Source: Alphaproteobacteria bacterium (GTDB lineage Bacteria; Pseudomonadota; Alphaproteobacteria; UBA8366; Aestuariispiraceae). Taken from it: a DNA stretch of 64,000 nt. The stretch covers positions 3,728,001 to 3,792,000 of the forward strand of contig JAWPMN010000001.1 in NCBI GenBank assembly GCA_033344895.1, written 5' to 3'. Positions 19,088 through 27,505 of the stretch are shown in pieces (positions within the stretch are counted from its first letter, which is position 1; every line of letters begins with the position of its first letter). The translations under genes and the position numbers were made by a program. The notes under the pieces are model-generated. The model searched no databases. It was given only the letters and a program-made list of their open reading frames with translations, and was not told the DNA's origin.

Positions 19088-20386
19088 CTAGTCGTCTTCG
19101 TCCACGCCGATATCGAACAGTTCGGTGGCGGCGAGGGTGGAGATATCCAGAAGCTTGTGATTTCGCGGGTCGTCGGGATCGATCATGTTGGAGATTCGCG
19201 AATACATCTCGGGTATCTGCGCTTCCGTGCCGTTGGCCATTGTCTGTCGGATGCCGTAGCGAATCTGACTGCGTTCCTTGTCGCTCAGGCGGCTCAGCAT
19301 GCTTTTGGTGATCCAGATCGAACCGTCCCGGGAAAAGTCGCTGAGGCGTGACGCCCGATTGATCGTGTCACCTAGGGCGGTGAATTCGATGAATGTCGGC
19401 CCCTCGAAGGTTCCGAACCATTCCTCGCCCTGCTCAAGGCCGAAATTCAGGTGCAATGTGGTGCCCCAGTTCTTCCGGCTCTGCCATTCGCGGTTTACCT
19501 TGCGCATGGCCGCGCGCATCTCGAACGAGCACTGAATGGCGTTCAGGATATAGTTCGAATCGGGCTGCGGCAGGAAGTAGTACAGCATGCCGTCGCCTGC
19601 ATGCTTGCCGTAGGTGGCGTAATACTTCCGCAGATAGGGCTGCATCGTCGTCCAGATCGAGTTGATCAACTCGAAATACTGCTCGGGCGGCAGTTCGGCG
19701 CAAATGCGCATCGAACTCTGCAGGTCCGCCACCAGGACGGCGAGAGAGGTCACATAGGGCCGTCGAACCCTCAGCAGGTCGCGAATGACGATGTCGCGAC
19801 GGCTGAGCCAGCTCATGAAGCTTTCCTGCTCCCGCGCTTCCGGGGCAATCGTGAAAAAGATCCCCTCCCGGAAGAAGGTTGCGTAAAGCCTGTGCCACTT
19901 CTGCGGCTCGTCGCGCGCGGCCAGATTGACCTCCGCGTCGCTGGTCATCTGATGGGTCGGCACCGCCTGGACGCGGTCATAGAGCTGACCCAACAGTTCG
20001 GCTTCGCGCGAATCCAGATGCGGGTTGCTGAGGAACAGGAATGCCTTCGACGCCCTGCGCTTGGCGATTGTCAGGTGGAACTTCAGCAGTTCCGGCAGGC
20101 CATCCGCGTTCCGGGCGATCGGACTCGACAGCAGCAGGTTGAACAGGCTCGAATCCTCGATGGCCGGAGGCAGGCCGTCCGGCCTGCCGAACAACTCCTT
20201 CAGGGCAAATTCGTTTGCCCATTCGACCTGGAACTTGTGATTGATCAGATAGGCCGGAGTCGAAAGATCCTCGACCGACAGATGACGCAGAACGCGCTCC
20301 GTATCGGTCCCGGATTCCCCGCGGCCCCCCGACAAGGCCGTCAGTTTTGACGGACTCGGTCCGGACGGATCATGCGAATCCAACAT
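19088..20386 (-). CDS. PAS-linked class III adenylate/guanylate cyclase
   Basis: 432 residues from the ATG at 20386, which follows a strong GAGGGAGGGG ribosome-binding site. An N-terminal PAS-like sensor (about 40-135: STPAYLINHKFQVEWANEFA) and a linker lead to a class III cyclase domain (about 210-400). Two metal-binding Asp residues are in VLVADLQSS (about 221) and KHAGDGMLYYF (about 265). The purine-binding/transition-state motif is FTALGDTINRASRLSD (Asn about 343, Arg about 347). It therefore looks catalytically competent for cAMP or cGMP synthesis. No membrane segments, so cytosolic. The 344-base upstream region has a long inverted repeat. Stimulus and exact product unknown. Confidence 0.87.
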   Translation of the reverse strand: MLDSHDPSGPSPSKLTALSGGRGESGTDTERVLRHLSVEDLSTPAYLINHKFQVEWANEFALKELFGRPDGLPPAIEDSSLFNLLLSSPIARNADGLPELLKFHLTIAKRRASKAFLFLSNPHLDSREAELLGQLYDRVQAVPTHQMTSDAEVNLAARDEPQKWHRLYATFFREGIFFTIAPEAREQESFMSWLSRRDIVIRDLLRVRRPYVTSLAVLVADLQSSMRICAELPPEQYFELINSIWTTMQPYLRKYYATYGKHAGDGMLYYFLPQPDSNYILNAIQCSFEMRAAMRKVNREWQSRKNWGTTLHLNFGLEQGEEWFGTFEGPTFIEFTALGDTINRASRLSDFSRDGSIWITKSMLSRLSDKERSQIRYGIRQTMANGTEAQIPEMYSRISNMIDPDDPRNHKLLDISTLAATELFDIGVDEDD

Positions 20387-20492
20387 TTTCCCCTCCCTCA
20401 CTCGCGGTGTTCTGCCGCAGAGTGGATGGTGGCGGACTTCTGCCGCCGGAACAGGCCCTGCCAGACCCGGTCCCAAATAAATCCGGTCAATT

Positions 20493-20592
20493 TGGATTCA
20501 CTCGCAAGCTGGGACTGTGGAAATTTATTCAAATATTCAATGGTGTAAACAGGTATTCGCAACTGAAGCCTAAGAAAGTGCAAGTGAATCCA
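20493..20592. repeat. Separated inverted repeat upstream of the cyclase gene
   Basis: TGGATTCACTCGCA at 20493-20506 and TGCAAGTGAATCCA at 20579-20592 are reverse complements with one mismatch in 14 bases. A partial third copy, TTGGATTCGACC, follows at about 20609. The arms are 72 bases apart, which fits a pair of operator half-sites for a looping regulator, or the stem of a large hairpin. It lies 100-200 bases upstream of the cyclase start. Confidence 0.5.
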
Positions 20593-20665
20593 TATCTAGT
20601 ATTTCCGTTGGATTCGACCCCCAATTGCGGTTCGGTTTTGAGGGGCAATCGGACGATACCATCGC

Positions 20666-20694
20666 TTGACGGGACCGCGCCCACGGCGTAAAAG
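20666..20694 (+). promoter_or_regulatory. Sigma70-type promoter of tRNA-His
   Basis: TTGACG at 20666-20671 and TAAAAG at 20689-20694 are separated by 17 bases. Transcription would begin near 20701, about 30 bases before the tRNA. Confidence 0.6.
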
Positions 20695-20730
20695 CGCCGC
20701 CGCTGAGGGCGTACTGTCGGTCCGTCCCAT

Positions 20731-20808
20731 GGTGGCTGTAGTTCAGTTGGTTAGAACGCCGGATTGTGATTCCGGAGGTCGTGGGTTCAAGTCCCATCAG
20801 CCACCCCA
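20731..20808 (+). tRNA. tRNA-His (anticodon GTG)
   Basis: Cloverleaf readable by eye: acceptor GTGGCTG pairs with CAGCCAC, D arm GTTCAGTTGGTTAGAAC, anticodon stem CCGGA/TCCGG around TTGTGAT with anticodon GTG, T arm GTGGGTTCAAGTCCCAT, and an encoded CCA. The extra G at 20731 opposite C73 is the G-1 identity element special to tRNA-His. It lies 22 bases from the end of the convergent mnmC. Confidence 0.96.
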
Positions 20809-20830
20809 GCTTTCCCGGAAAATCAAGGCG

Positions 20831-22753
20831 TTATGGACGCGGCGGCGGGATCTGCCGACGGCTGATCGCGCGTATCTGGAATCGAGACGGTGCCAGGGCG
20901 TGACGAACGGCGTCGCTGACGGCGACGGGCGATCCGTCAATCTGGGCGGCGATGAGGTCCGCCGCCAGAAATGCCCCCTGAAACCCCCGTGCGCCAAGCG
21001 CCGCGAGCGCGAAGAGGCCTGACCGATAGGTTGCCTCGGGCATTCCCTCGCCAGGTTTTCCATCCGCGAGACCGGCATAGTGCCGGGAGTATGTTTTCGC
21101 ATCCTGAACCGGCCCCACAAGCGGCAGGTGGTCACCGGTATCGCAGCGCAATCCGGTCCATGCCGTTTCGACCCGGGCGTCGAATTCGGACAGGAGTTGG
21201 TCGTGACGGCGCAGAAGGTCTGCGCTCTCCTGATCGGAAACCGGGACAGGGGCCAGCGGCGCGCGGGGCGTCGCGGTCGCGCCCAGGGCGAACCGGCCCT
21301 CGCTGTCCGCCGCGGTCATATATCCGTCCTTCATCACCGCCTGCGTCGGACCGTTCTCACTGCGAAGGATCAGACATTGTCCCGATCCGATGCGCATGCC
21401 GTATCCGCCCGGTGCAGCCGGTAGAAGCGCGGCGGTGCCGGGACCACAGGCCAGAATGACCGCTTCCGCCTCATGGATGATACGGCCGTCCCCCGCGATG
21501 ATCTGCCACCCGTCGGCGTGCTGCCGGATGTCCGCAACGTCCCTTTCAATGGCTGCATGTGCGCTGAGGCGAGTGAGAAGCCGGTCGGGGTTGATGGCGC
21601 CGGCCTTTGAGAGGGACAGGCCGCCTGGAAGGGTGCCGTCCGGTGCAAATTCGGCCAGATCAGTAGACGGCCAGTTCAGGGCGTCCTTCAGTTTCTGAAG
21701 CTTGATGAGATCGGATTGTGTACCGGCTGCAATCCTCAATCCCCTCGGCCCCGCCCAGATGTCGCCGTCGTCCAGCGCGTCGAGTTCCCGGACGGCATCC
21801 CAGAACGCCTGGCGCCAGAATGTTGCAAAGGGCTGGTCGCCGCGGATCAACTTCGGCGCGATCAGGGCGCGGGGCAGGGTGCTGGCGGCGTAGGCGCGGC
21901 TTGCGCGGCCGGCAATGCGGACCGGCGATCTGTGCCGGTCCCGCAGGGCACGCTCGACCGCCCGAGCGGCGATACCGTCCCCGATAATGGCAATCCGGCT
22001 ATCCTGGGACAGTGGGGCGGGCTGGGCGTGCCAGGGTGGTCCGCTCCACGCGACGGGGCCGGTATAGGTCGCGGTGACGCAGTCCCGCTTGCGCCCAAAG
22101 CCCGGACGCTTGGAGACCTTGAAGCCCTGATCGGACAGACCGCGCCGAACCGCGCCGGCCGCGGTGAAGGTCGCCAGCTGCGCGCCCTCAGCGCTGTTGC
22201 GGGCGACCTGTTTCAGAACTTCGGGTCGCCACATCTCCGGATTGCGGGACGGGGCGAAGCCATCCAGGAACCAGGCGTCTGCCCGGAATGACATGGACGA
22301 AAGCATCTCGGCCGCTTCGCCGATCATGACGATCAGCCTCACCCGACCTTCGGCGAGGCGTATTCGGTGAATGCCGGGCACGGCGCCGGGCCACGCGGCG
22401 ACCAATTGCTGAGAGCGTGCCAGATGTTCGGGAAAGGCCGCATGCGCACGGCGCATCGACTCCCTGCCCATCGGATAGGCCTCAACGGACAGGAAATCCA
22501 GATGGGCTCCATCGGATGCGTCCCGCGCCCAGGCGGCCCAGGCTTCCAGAAAGTTCAGACCGGTGCCGAAACCCGTCTCGGCGACACAGAGCCGTTTCCG
22601 TCGGCAAAGGTCGCCGAAATTCGTGCCCTCCAGAAAGGTGTGACGCACCTCTCCGCGCGGGTCGTCGACGGAGTAGTAGACATCGGCGAACCGCGTCGCA
22701 AAGGGCACGGTGCCGCGCCATTCCAGGCTGTCATCTTGCGGAGGCGTCGTCAT
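20831..22753 (-). CDS. mnmC: Bifunctional tRNA wobble-uridine modification enzyme MnmC
   Basis: 640 residues with both MnmC halves. The N-terminal MnmD methyltransferase (about 1-235) shows the SAM loop ETGFGTGLNF (about 59-68), SVEAYPMGRESMRRA and the family signature DGFAPSRNPEMW. The C-terminal FAD oxidase (about 255-640) starts with IAIIGDGIAARAVERAL and continues with VILACGPGTAALLP and GLRCDTGDHLPLVGP. It completes mnm5s2U34 from cmnm5s2U34: the FAD domain removes the carboxymethyl group and the SAM domain methylates the amine. Cytosolic. Single minus-strand gene next to tRNA-His. Confidence 0.94.
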   Translation of the reverse strand: MTTPPQDDSLEWRGTVPFATRFADVYYSVDDPRGEVRHTFLEGTNFGDLCRRKRLCVAETGFGTGLNFLEAWAAWARDASDGAHLDFLSVEAYPMGRESMRRAHAAFPEHLARSQQLVAAWPGAVPGIHRIRLAEGRVRLIVMIGEAAEMLSSMSFRADAWFLDGFAPSRNPEMWRPEVLKQVARNSAEGAQLATFTAAGAVRRGLSDQGFKVSKRPGFGRKRDCVTATYTGPVAWSGPPWHAQPAPLSQDSRIAIIGDGIAARAVERALRDRHRSPVRIAGRASRAYAASTLPRALIAPKLIRGDQPFATFWRQAFWDAVRELDALDDGDIWAGPRGLRIAAGTQSDLIKLQKLKDALNWPSTDLAEFAPDGTLPGGLSLSKAGAINPDRLLTRLSAHAAIERDVADIRQHADGWQIIAGDGRIIHEAEAVILACGPGTAALLPAAPGGYGMRIGSGQCLILRSENGPTQAVMKDGYMTAADSEGRFALGATATPRAPLAPVPVSDQESADLLRRHDQLLSEFDARVETAWTGLRCDTGDHLPLVGPVQDAKTYSRHYAGLADGKPGEGMPEATYRSGLFALAALGARGFQGAFLAADLIAAQIDGSPVAVSDAVRHALAPSRFQIRAISRRQIPPPRP

Positions 22754-22988
22754 GATTGCCGAGGATATGCCTCAAGCGGCCTGATCCGGGCAAAGGAAAT
22801 TCGGGCAAAAGAAAAGCGACGACACGATTCGGGCCTACACTTAATCTCATCGGCCGTCATCGTGCGTCGCCAGGATGCCCTAACCCCGTGAGGCCGGGGA
22901 TCGGGCGGTTGGTCGATGCGCGAAACCTAGATGCCGCGTGTTGCAGGTTGTTTACCGGATCGTGTTTTTTTCGTGACCTGGTGAGCCT

Positions 22989-23525
22989 CTATTTGGGGCT
23001 GCGATCCTCGCCGACGATCAGCTCTCCCGCGCCCTGTTCCAGCAACTGGTCGAATGCGGATTCCAGGGAGGCGGTTTCCCTGGGCAGAACCCCCATAACC
23101 TCGACAAGGCGCTGTGCCTCGTCGCAGACCATCATGCGCACGATGATCCGCTCTTCGCGGCGTTGTGCCTCATAGGGTTTACCCTGGCATGCGGATATCC
23201 CGGTATAATCCGTCGGCGTATCGACCAGCACGAGGACACGCGGGGCGCCGGCGTCCGGCAAGCCGCCGCCGGCCCCTTCAAACCGCAGGGATTGGTCACG
23301 CTGGGAAAGGTGCTCAGCGAAGGTGTTCGCAAGCGCGGCATCATTGCCATAGGGATTGTTGACCGCGTGTACGGGGACTGCGCGACCAGCCCGGGCTTCC
23401 GCCCCCAATGCGCGCAGGCTGCCGTATGTGCCGACATAGGTGACCTGGGTTCTGGGGCCGGCCTCGTCACACGCCGTTAGAACGGTCAGGGTCGCCGCGA
23501 AAGTCAGGTGAAACAGGCCGCGCAT
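22989..23525 (-). CDS. Uncharacterised lipoprotein
   Basis: 178 residues. MRGLFHLTFAATLTVLTAC is a lipoprotein signal with the lipobox LTAC (Cys about 19). The mature part has an alpha/beta pattern: VTYVGTYGSLRALGAEARAG, PRVLVLVDTPTDYTGISAC, ERIIVRMMVCDEAQRLVEV. I do not recognise a named family. The start faces the nnr gene (divergent, 88 bases between start codons). Membrane-anchored, role unknown. Confidence 0.72.
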   Translation of the reverse strand: MRGLFHLTFAATLTVLTACDEAGPRTQVTYVGTYGSLRALGAEARAGRAVPVHAVNNPYGNDAALANTFAEHLSQRDQSLRFEGAGGGLPDAGAPRVLVLVDTPTDYTGISACQGKPYEAQRREERIIVRMMVCDEAQRLVEVMGVLPRETASLESAFDQLLEQGAGELIVGEDRSPK

Positions 23526-23613
23526 CTCTGGCTCCGGTCAGGAAGAAGTCCTTGTCAGAGTGGGGCGCATCGGGTGGGATTTCAATGCGCAACGGATTGG
23601 GAAACGGGCCTGT

Positions 23614-25149
23614 ATGAGCGATGAACCCCTTGAACTCGAAGATGTTCCTTCGGGTATCGACCGGAAGGCATGGAATCGGCACGCGTTGTTGTCGCCGACC
23701 GAGATGGGGGAGGCAGACCGTCTTGCAATCGAGGGCGGCCTGGCAGGCTATGACCTCATGCAGGCTGCGGGAAATGCCGTTTTCGACGCGGTTACCGAAC
23801 GCTTTCCGATCGGCCGTGTGGCCGTCCTCTGCGGGCCAGGCAACAATGGCGGGGACGGGTTTGTTGTCGCGGAACGGCTGTTGCGCGCCGGATGGGACGT
23901 TCGTCTTGGTCTGTTGGGAGACAGGTCGGCACTGAAGGGGGATGCCGCGCAGGCGGCAGCGGATTTCACGGGAGGGGTAGAGCCCCTGACGCCCGGAATT
24001 CTGGACGGCGCCGATATCATTGTGGACGCCCTGTTTGGCGCCGGATTGAACCGCGAGGTCGATGGCGTCGCTCGTGCAACGCTGGATGCGGCCGGGGACA
24101 GGCCGATCATTGCCGTCGATATCCCTAGCGGAGTGTCGGGCAGCGATGGATGTACATCGGGGCATTCCACGAAGCCGTCCGCCCTGACCGTGACCTTCTT
24201 CCGGGGCAAACCGGGGCACCATCTGCTGCCCGGCCGCGAACTGTGCGGCGAGCGTGTTCTGACGGATATCGGGATCCCGGAATCGGTTCTGGATTCCATC
24301 TTGCCGGAAACTGCGGAGAATCATCCTTCGCTGTGGCGCGAAGCATTGCCGGTCGCAACGCCGTATTCCCACAAGTACAGCCGCGGCTGTGTCCTGATTA
24401 CCGGCGGCGCGGAGATGATCGGCGCAGCCTGTCTCGCGGCACGGGCCTCGCAGCGAGCGGGTGCCGGCATTGTCTTGGTCGCCTCGCCGCTGCAACAGGC
24501 GCCGCTCTACAAGCTGGCCTTGGAGAGTGCTGTCGTCCGGACGATGAAGGATACGCGGGGCTTTATTGAACTCCTGGAAGACCCGCGGATCGGTGCCGCT
24601 GTTGTCGGGCCGGGCCTCGGCCTCCACAGTCCTGGCGGTCATGAAAAAGTCCTCGCGGTACTGCGTCGGCGATGTGCGGCGATTTTGGATGCCGATGCGC
24701 TGACACTGTTTGCCGAAGCGCCCCAATCCCTGTTCGACGAAATCCAGGCTCCGACAATTCTGACGCCCCATGATGGGGAGTTCACGCGCCTGTTTCCGGA
24801 TCTGGCGGACCGGGCCGGAAGGCTTGAGCGGGCGAGGGCGGCGGCGGTGCGCAGCGGCGCGGTCGTCGTGCTGAAAGGCTACGATACGGTTGTTGCCGAC
24901 CCGTCCGGCTATGCGGTCGTCAATAGCAATGCCCCTCCCGAACTGGCGACCGCCGGGTCTGGAGACGTCCTGTCCGGGGTCATTGCAGCGCTTGCGGCCG
25001 GTGGAATGCCGCCATTCGCGGCGGCGGCGGCGGCGGTTTATCTGCATGGCGATGCGGCATCGCAGTCCCCTGTGGGCCTGATTGCCAGCGACCTACCGGA
25101 TCGACTTCCCGATTCCATCGAACGCTGCCGCTCTGTTTCCAAGAACTAA
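23614..25149 (+). CDS. nnr: Bifunctional NAD(P)H-hydrate epimerase / ADP-dependent dehydratase
   Basis: 511 residues from the ATG at 23614, which has GGGAAACGGG upstream; the frame is open from 23560. The N-terminal YjeF_N epimerase has LMQAAGNAVFDAV and the phosphate loop GPGNNGGDGFVVAERL (about 74-89). The C-terminal carbohydrate-kinase-like dehydratase has PYSHKYSRGCVLITGG, VVGPGLG, TPHDGEFTRLFPD and the anion hole ATAGSGDVLSGVIAAL near the end. Together they repair NADHX and NADPHX, damaged forms of the cofactors. Cytosolic. In some alphaproteobacteria it neighbours glnB/glnK; not here. Confidence 0.94.
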   Translation: MSDEPLELEDVPSGIDRKAWNRHALLSPTEMGEADRLAIEGGLAGYDLMQAAGNAVFDAVTERFPIGRVAVLCGPGNNGGDGFVVAERLLRAGWDVRLGLLGDRSALKGDAAQAAADFTGGVEPLTPGILDGADIIVDALFGAGLNREVDGVARATLDAAGDRPIIAVDIPSGVSGSDGCTSGHSTKPSALTVTFFRGKPGHHLLPGRELCGERVLTDIGIPESVLDSILPETAENHPSLWREALPVATPYSHKYSRGCVLITGGAEMIGAACLAARASQRAGAGIVLVASPLQQAPLYKLALESAVVRTMKDTRGFIELLEDPRIGAAVVGPGLGLHSPGGHEKVLAVLRRRCAAILDADALTLFAEAPQSLFDEIQAPTILTPHDGEFTRLFPDLADRAGRLERARAAAVRSGAVVVLKGYDTVVADPSGYAVVNSNAPPELATAGSGDVLSGVIAALAAGGMPPFAAAAAAVYLHGDAASQSPVGLIASDLPDRLPDSIERCRSVSKN

Positions 25150-25232
25150 CAGTATTTCCCTCTAATTGCGGATAGTTACCATTTGTAAAGGATTGACCAC
25201 TAGCGTGTATTGCTATCTGGTTTCGATGGGGA

Positions 25233-25250
25233 TTCTCGATTCGTCGAGAA
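25233..25250 (+). other. TTCG-tetraloop hairpin in the leader of the small protein gene
   Basis: TTCTCGA (25233-25239), loop TTCG, TCGAGAA (25244-25250): a perfect 7-base-pair stem with a UUCG loop, ending only a few bases before the ribosome-binding site AAGGGG of the gene at 25264. It could affect mRNA stability or translation start. Confidence 0.55.
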
Positions 25251-25263
25251 GGCAAGGGGAAAA

Positions 25264-25554
25264 ATGAATTCTGGCGAATTCATTTCTGGCGAAAACGGGG
25301 TGAGTACCATGTTCTTCAGACGTAGTTTGCCTTTAGATCGGGTTGCAATCGGCCGATCCTTCAGCCGGCGGCGTCGGGATGATGCGATTGAAATTGCTCA
25401 GGTACTGGGCATTTCGCCCGATGGCTTCGGCATTCCGCATGTTCGATACGAGCTGACCGTGGAGAAGCCGCTTTCACACGGTGTCTATCCGGCGGGGACC
25501 AAGGTCCTTTCCCTTTCACAGTTTTCCGCGACCTACCCCGAGGCACTGGCCTAG
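25264..25554 (+). CDS. Small conserved-looking protein of unknown function
   Basis: 96 residues from the ATG at 25264 (AAGGGGAAAA upstream); a second start at 25309 (GGGGTGAG upstream) would give 81. The middle is very basic (SFSRRRRDD), followed by IEIAQVLGISPDGFGIPHVR and ELTVEKPLSHGVYPAGTKVL, ending in SLSQFSATYPEAL. No signal peptide, membrane helix or cysteines. I do not recognise it. It has its own AT-rich upstream region with TTGACC (25193-25198) and TATCTG (25214-25219) only 15 apart, and a hairpin just before the ribosome-binding site. Coding character is supported by GC-rich third positions and strong start signals. Confidence 0.65.
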   Translation: MNSGEFISGENGVSTMFFRRSLPLDRVAIGRSFSRRRRDDAIEIAQVLGISPDGFGIPHVRYELTVEKPLSHGVYPAGTKVLSLSQFSATYPEALA

Positions 25555-25598
25555 CTTCCGATCAGCCGCAATTCCGGGAAAACACCGGAACTGACGCT

Positions 25599-25627
25599 TT
25601 GACGCGGGGTAATGCGTTTGCTATGAC
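25599..25627 (+). promoter_or_regulatory. Sigma70-type promoter of tRNA-Leu
   Basis: TTGACG at 25599-25604 and TATGAC at 25622-25627, 17 bases apart, about 66 bases before the tRNA. Confidence 0.6.
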
Positions 25628-25693
25628 GCGCGCGCTTCGATGAAAGTCGGGGCGCGCGATCCGTTGAAGGGTGGTTTCGGAAGTCCGAACCGT

Positions 25694-25778
25694 GCGGGCG
25701 TGGCGAAATTGGTAGACGCGCCAGATTTAGGTTCTGGTGGGGCAACCCGTGGGGGTTCGAGTCCCTCCGCCCGCACCA
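25694..25778 (+). tRNA. tRNA-Leu (anticodon TAG)
   Basis: 85 bases with a long variable arm, as expected for a class II tRNA. Acceptor GCGGGCG pairs with CGCCCGC, anticodon stem CCAGA/TCTGG around anticodon TAG (reads CUA/CUG), variable arm TGGGGCAACCCGT region, T arm GGGGGTTCGAGTCCCTC, encoded CCA after A73. Located about 100 bases before tig. Confidence 0.96.
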
Positions 25779-25876
25779 GACGCCTTATTCCATACAGGCG
25801 ATTTCGGCACGATCCGGTCCCGATGCGGGGAACGCGATTCATATTCTAGAAACGTCGAGCCGGGGCCCATTCTCCT

Positions 25877-27304
25877 ATGCAGGTAAGCGAAACGAAAAAC
25901 GAAGGTCTGAGCCGCGAATTCACCGTGACTGTCGGTGCGGACGAGATCGATCAAAAGGTCGAGGCAAAGCTGACCGAGGTCGGGCAGACCGTTAATCTTC
26001 CGGGTTTCCGTCCCGGCAAGGTTCCGATGAAGATCCTGCGGCAGCGCTTCGGCAACGCCGTGCTGGGCGAGGTGCTGGAAGCCGCCGTGAGCGAAACCAG
26101 CCAGTCGGTCCTGACCGAACGGGCCCTGAAGCCGGCAATGCAGCCGAAGATCGAAATTTCCAGCTTCGACCCCGGCGCGGACCTTGTCTATACGATGGGT
26201 GTCGAAATCATGCCGGAGATCGAGCCGGTTGATTTCTCCACCCTGACGCTGACCCGGTACAAGCCGGAAATCGCGGATGAGGAAGTCGAGAACGCCCTGG
26301 GCGAGCTGGCAAAGAACAACCGTGCCACCCAGAAGATCGAAAAAGACCGCAAGACCCAGTCCGGCGACGTCGTCGTGATGGACTTCAAGGGCTTCGTCGA
26401 TGGTGAAGCCTTCCAGGGCGGCGAGGCCAGCGATTTCCGACTGGAACTCGGCAGCGGCCAGTTCATCCCCGGTTTCGAAGATCAGCTGATCGGTCAGGCC
26501 GCCGGTGAGGACATCAAGGTCGAAGTCAAGTTCCCGGAAGAGTACGGCGCGGCCAACCTGGCCGGCAAGGACGCGGTCTTTGAATGCAAGATCAGCGAAA
26601 TCCACGAATACACCGAGCGCCAGCTTGACGATGAATTCGCCAAGGAGCTGGGCCTGGAATCGCTGGACGATCTGCGCGGCCAGATGCGCGAGCGGCTGGA
26701 AGGCGAGTATGCCGAATTGGCCCGTGCCCGGACCAAGCGTGAACTTCTGGATGTCCTGTTCGAGAAGCACGATTTCGAAGTGCCGGCCGGTATGGTCGAC
26801 AGCGAGTTCGAGCAGATCTGGGAACAGTTCTCGAAGGCGCGTGAGGAGGGCAATGTCGACGACGAGGACAAGGAAAAGGACGAGGAAGTCCTGAAGTCCG
26901 AGTACCGCGACATCGCCAAGCGCCGTGTCCTGCTGGGCCTGCTGCTGAGCCATGTCGGCGACACGGCCAACGTGCAGGTAACGCAGGAAGAGCTGCAGCG
27001 TGCCGTTTTCGAACAGGCGCGCCGTTACCCGGGCCAGGAACAGCAGGTCTTCGAACATTTCACGAAGAACCCGGAAATGATGGCAAGCCTGCGTGCGCCG
27101 ATCTTCGAAGAGAAGACGGTCGACTACATTCTGGAGCTTGCCCAGGTGACCGACGTGTCCCTGCCGGTCGACAAGCTGCTGGGAGCCGACGATTCGGACG
27201 ACGACGCCCCGGCGAAGAAGGGCAAGGCCAAGAAGGCGGCAAAGAAATCCTCCGCCAAGAAGGCTTCGGCCAAGAAGGCGGCGGCGAAGAAGTCCGACGA
27301 CTGA
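25877..27304 (+). CDS. tig: Trigger factor, ribosome-bound chaperone and prolyl isomerase
   Basis: 475 residues. The N-terminal ribosome-binding domain carries the signature GFRPGKVPMKILRQRFG (about 41-57). A FKBP-type PPIase domain follows (SGDVVVMDFKGFVDGEAFQG to KFPEEYGAANLAGKDAVF), then the helical C-terminal chaperone domain. The last 30 or so residues form an Ala/Lys-rich tail (KKGKAKKAAKKSSAKKASAK and on) like that of histone H1-type proteins, beyond the E. coli length. It binds nascent chains at the ribosome exit. First gene of the tig-clpP-clpX-lon-hup series, with its own terminator. Confidence 0.96.
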   Translation: MQVSETKNEGLSREFTVTVGADEIDQKVEAKLTEVGQTVNLPGFRPGKVPMKILRQRFGNAVLGEVLEAAVSETSQSVLTERALKPAMQPKIEISSFDPGADLVYTMGVEIMPEIEPVDFSTLTLTRYKPEIADEEVENALGELAKNNRATQKIEKDRKTQSGDVVVMDFKGFVDGEAFQGGEASDFRLELGSGQFIPGFEDQLIGQAAGEDIKVEVKFPEEYGAANLAGKDAVFECKISEIHEYTERQLDDEFAKELGLESLDDLRGQMRERLEGEYAELARARTKRELLDVLFEKHDFEVPAGMVDSEFEQIWEQFSKAREEGNVDDEDKEKDEEVLKSEYRDIAKRRVLLGLLLSHVGDTANVQVTQEELQRAVFEQARRYPGQEQQVFEHFTKNPEMMASLRAPIFEEKTVDYILELAQVTDVSLPVDKLLGADDSDDDAPAKKGKAKKAAKKSSAKKASAKKAAAKKSDD

Positions 27305-27322
27305 TTTCCGCCACGCGGAACG

Positions 27323-27362
27323 AAACGGCTGTCGGACTCGTCGGTTCGGCAGCCGTTTTTCG
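27323..27362 (+). terminator. Rho-independent terminator after tig
   Basis: AAACGGCTGTCG (27323-27334) pairs with CGGCAGCCGTTT (27347-27358) around a 12-base loop and runs into TTTTT. The 12-base-pair stem with flanking A and T tracts is a textbook intrinsic terminator. Confidence 0.85.
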
Positions 27363-27505
27363 TCTCCGGTGGGGGAAGCGCCGCTTTTCGTCTTACGGGG
27401 TCTTTACATCCCGGACGGCGCACTTAACTCTGCCATTCGCGGTGCGGCCCGGGGCGCCCGCGGACCGACGATCACCCCCGGGAAATCAGGGAGCTTTGTT
27501 GAGAC

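Larger units (their letters stand above)
20387..20730. other. Intergenic region between the cyclase gene and tRNA-His
   Basis: 344 bases with no credible gene. It holds, in order: the cyclase leader and ribosome-binding site (minus strand), an AT-rich stretch at about 20515-20605 inside which a 14-base inverted repeat is separated by 72 bases (listed separately), and the tRNA-His promoter at its right end. I see no good -10 for the cyclase on the minus strand. Confidence 0.6.
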
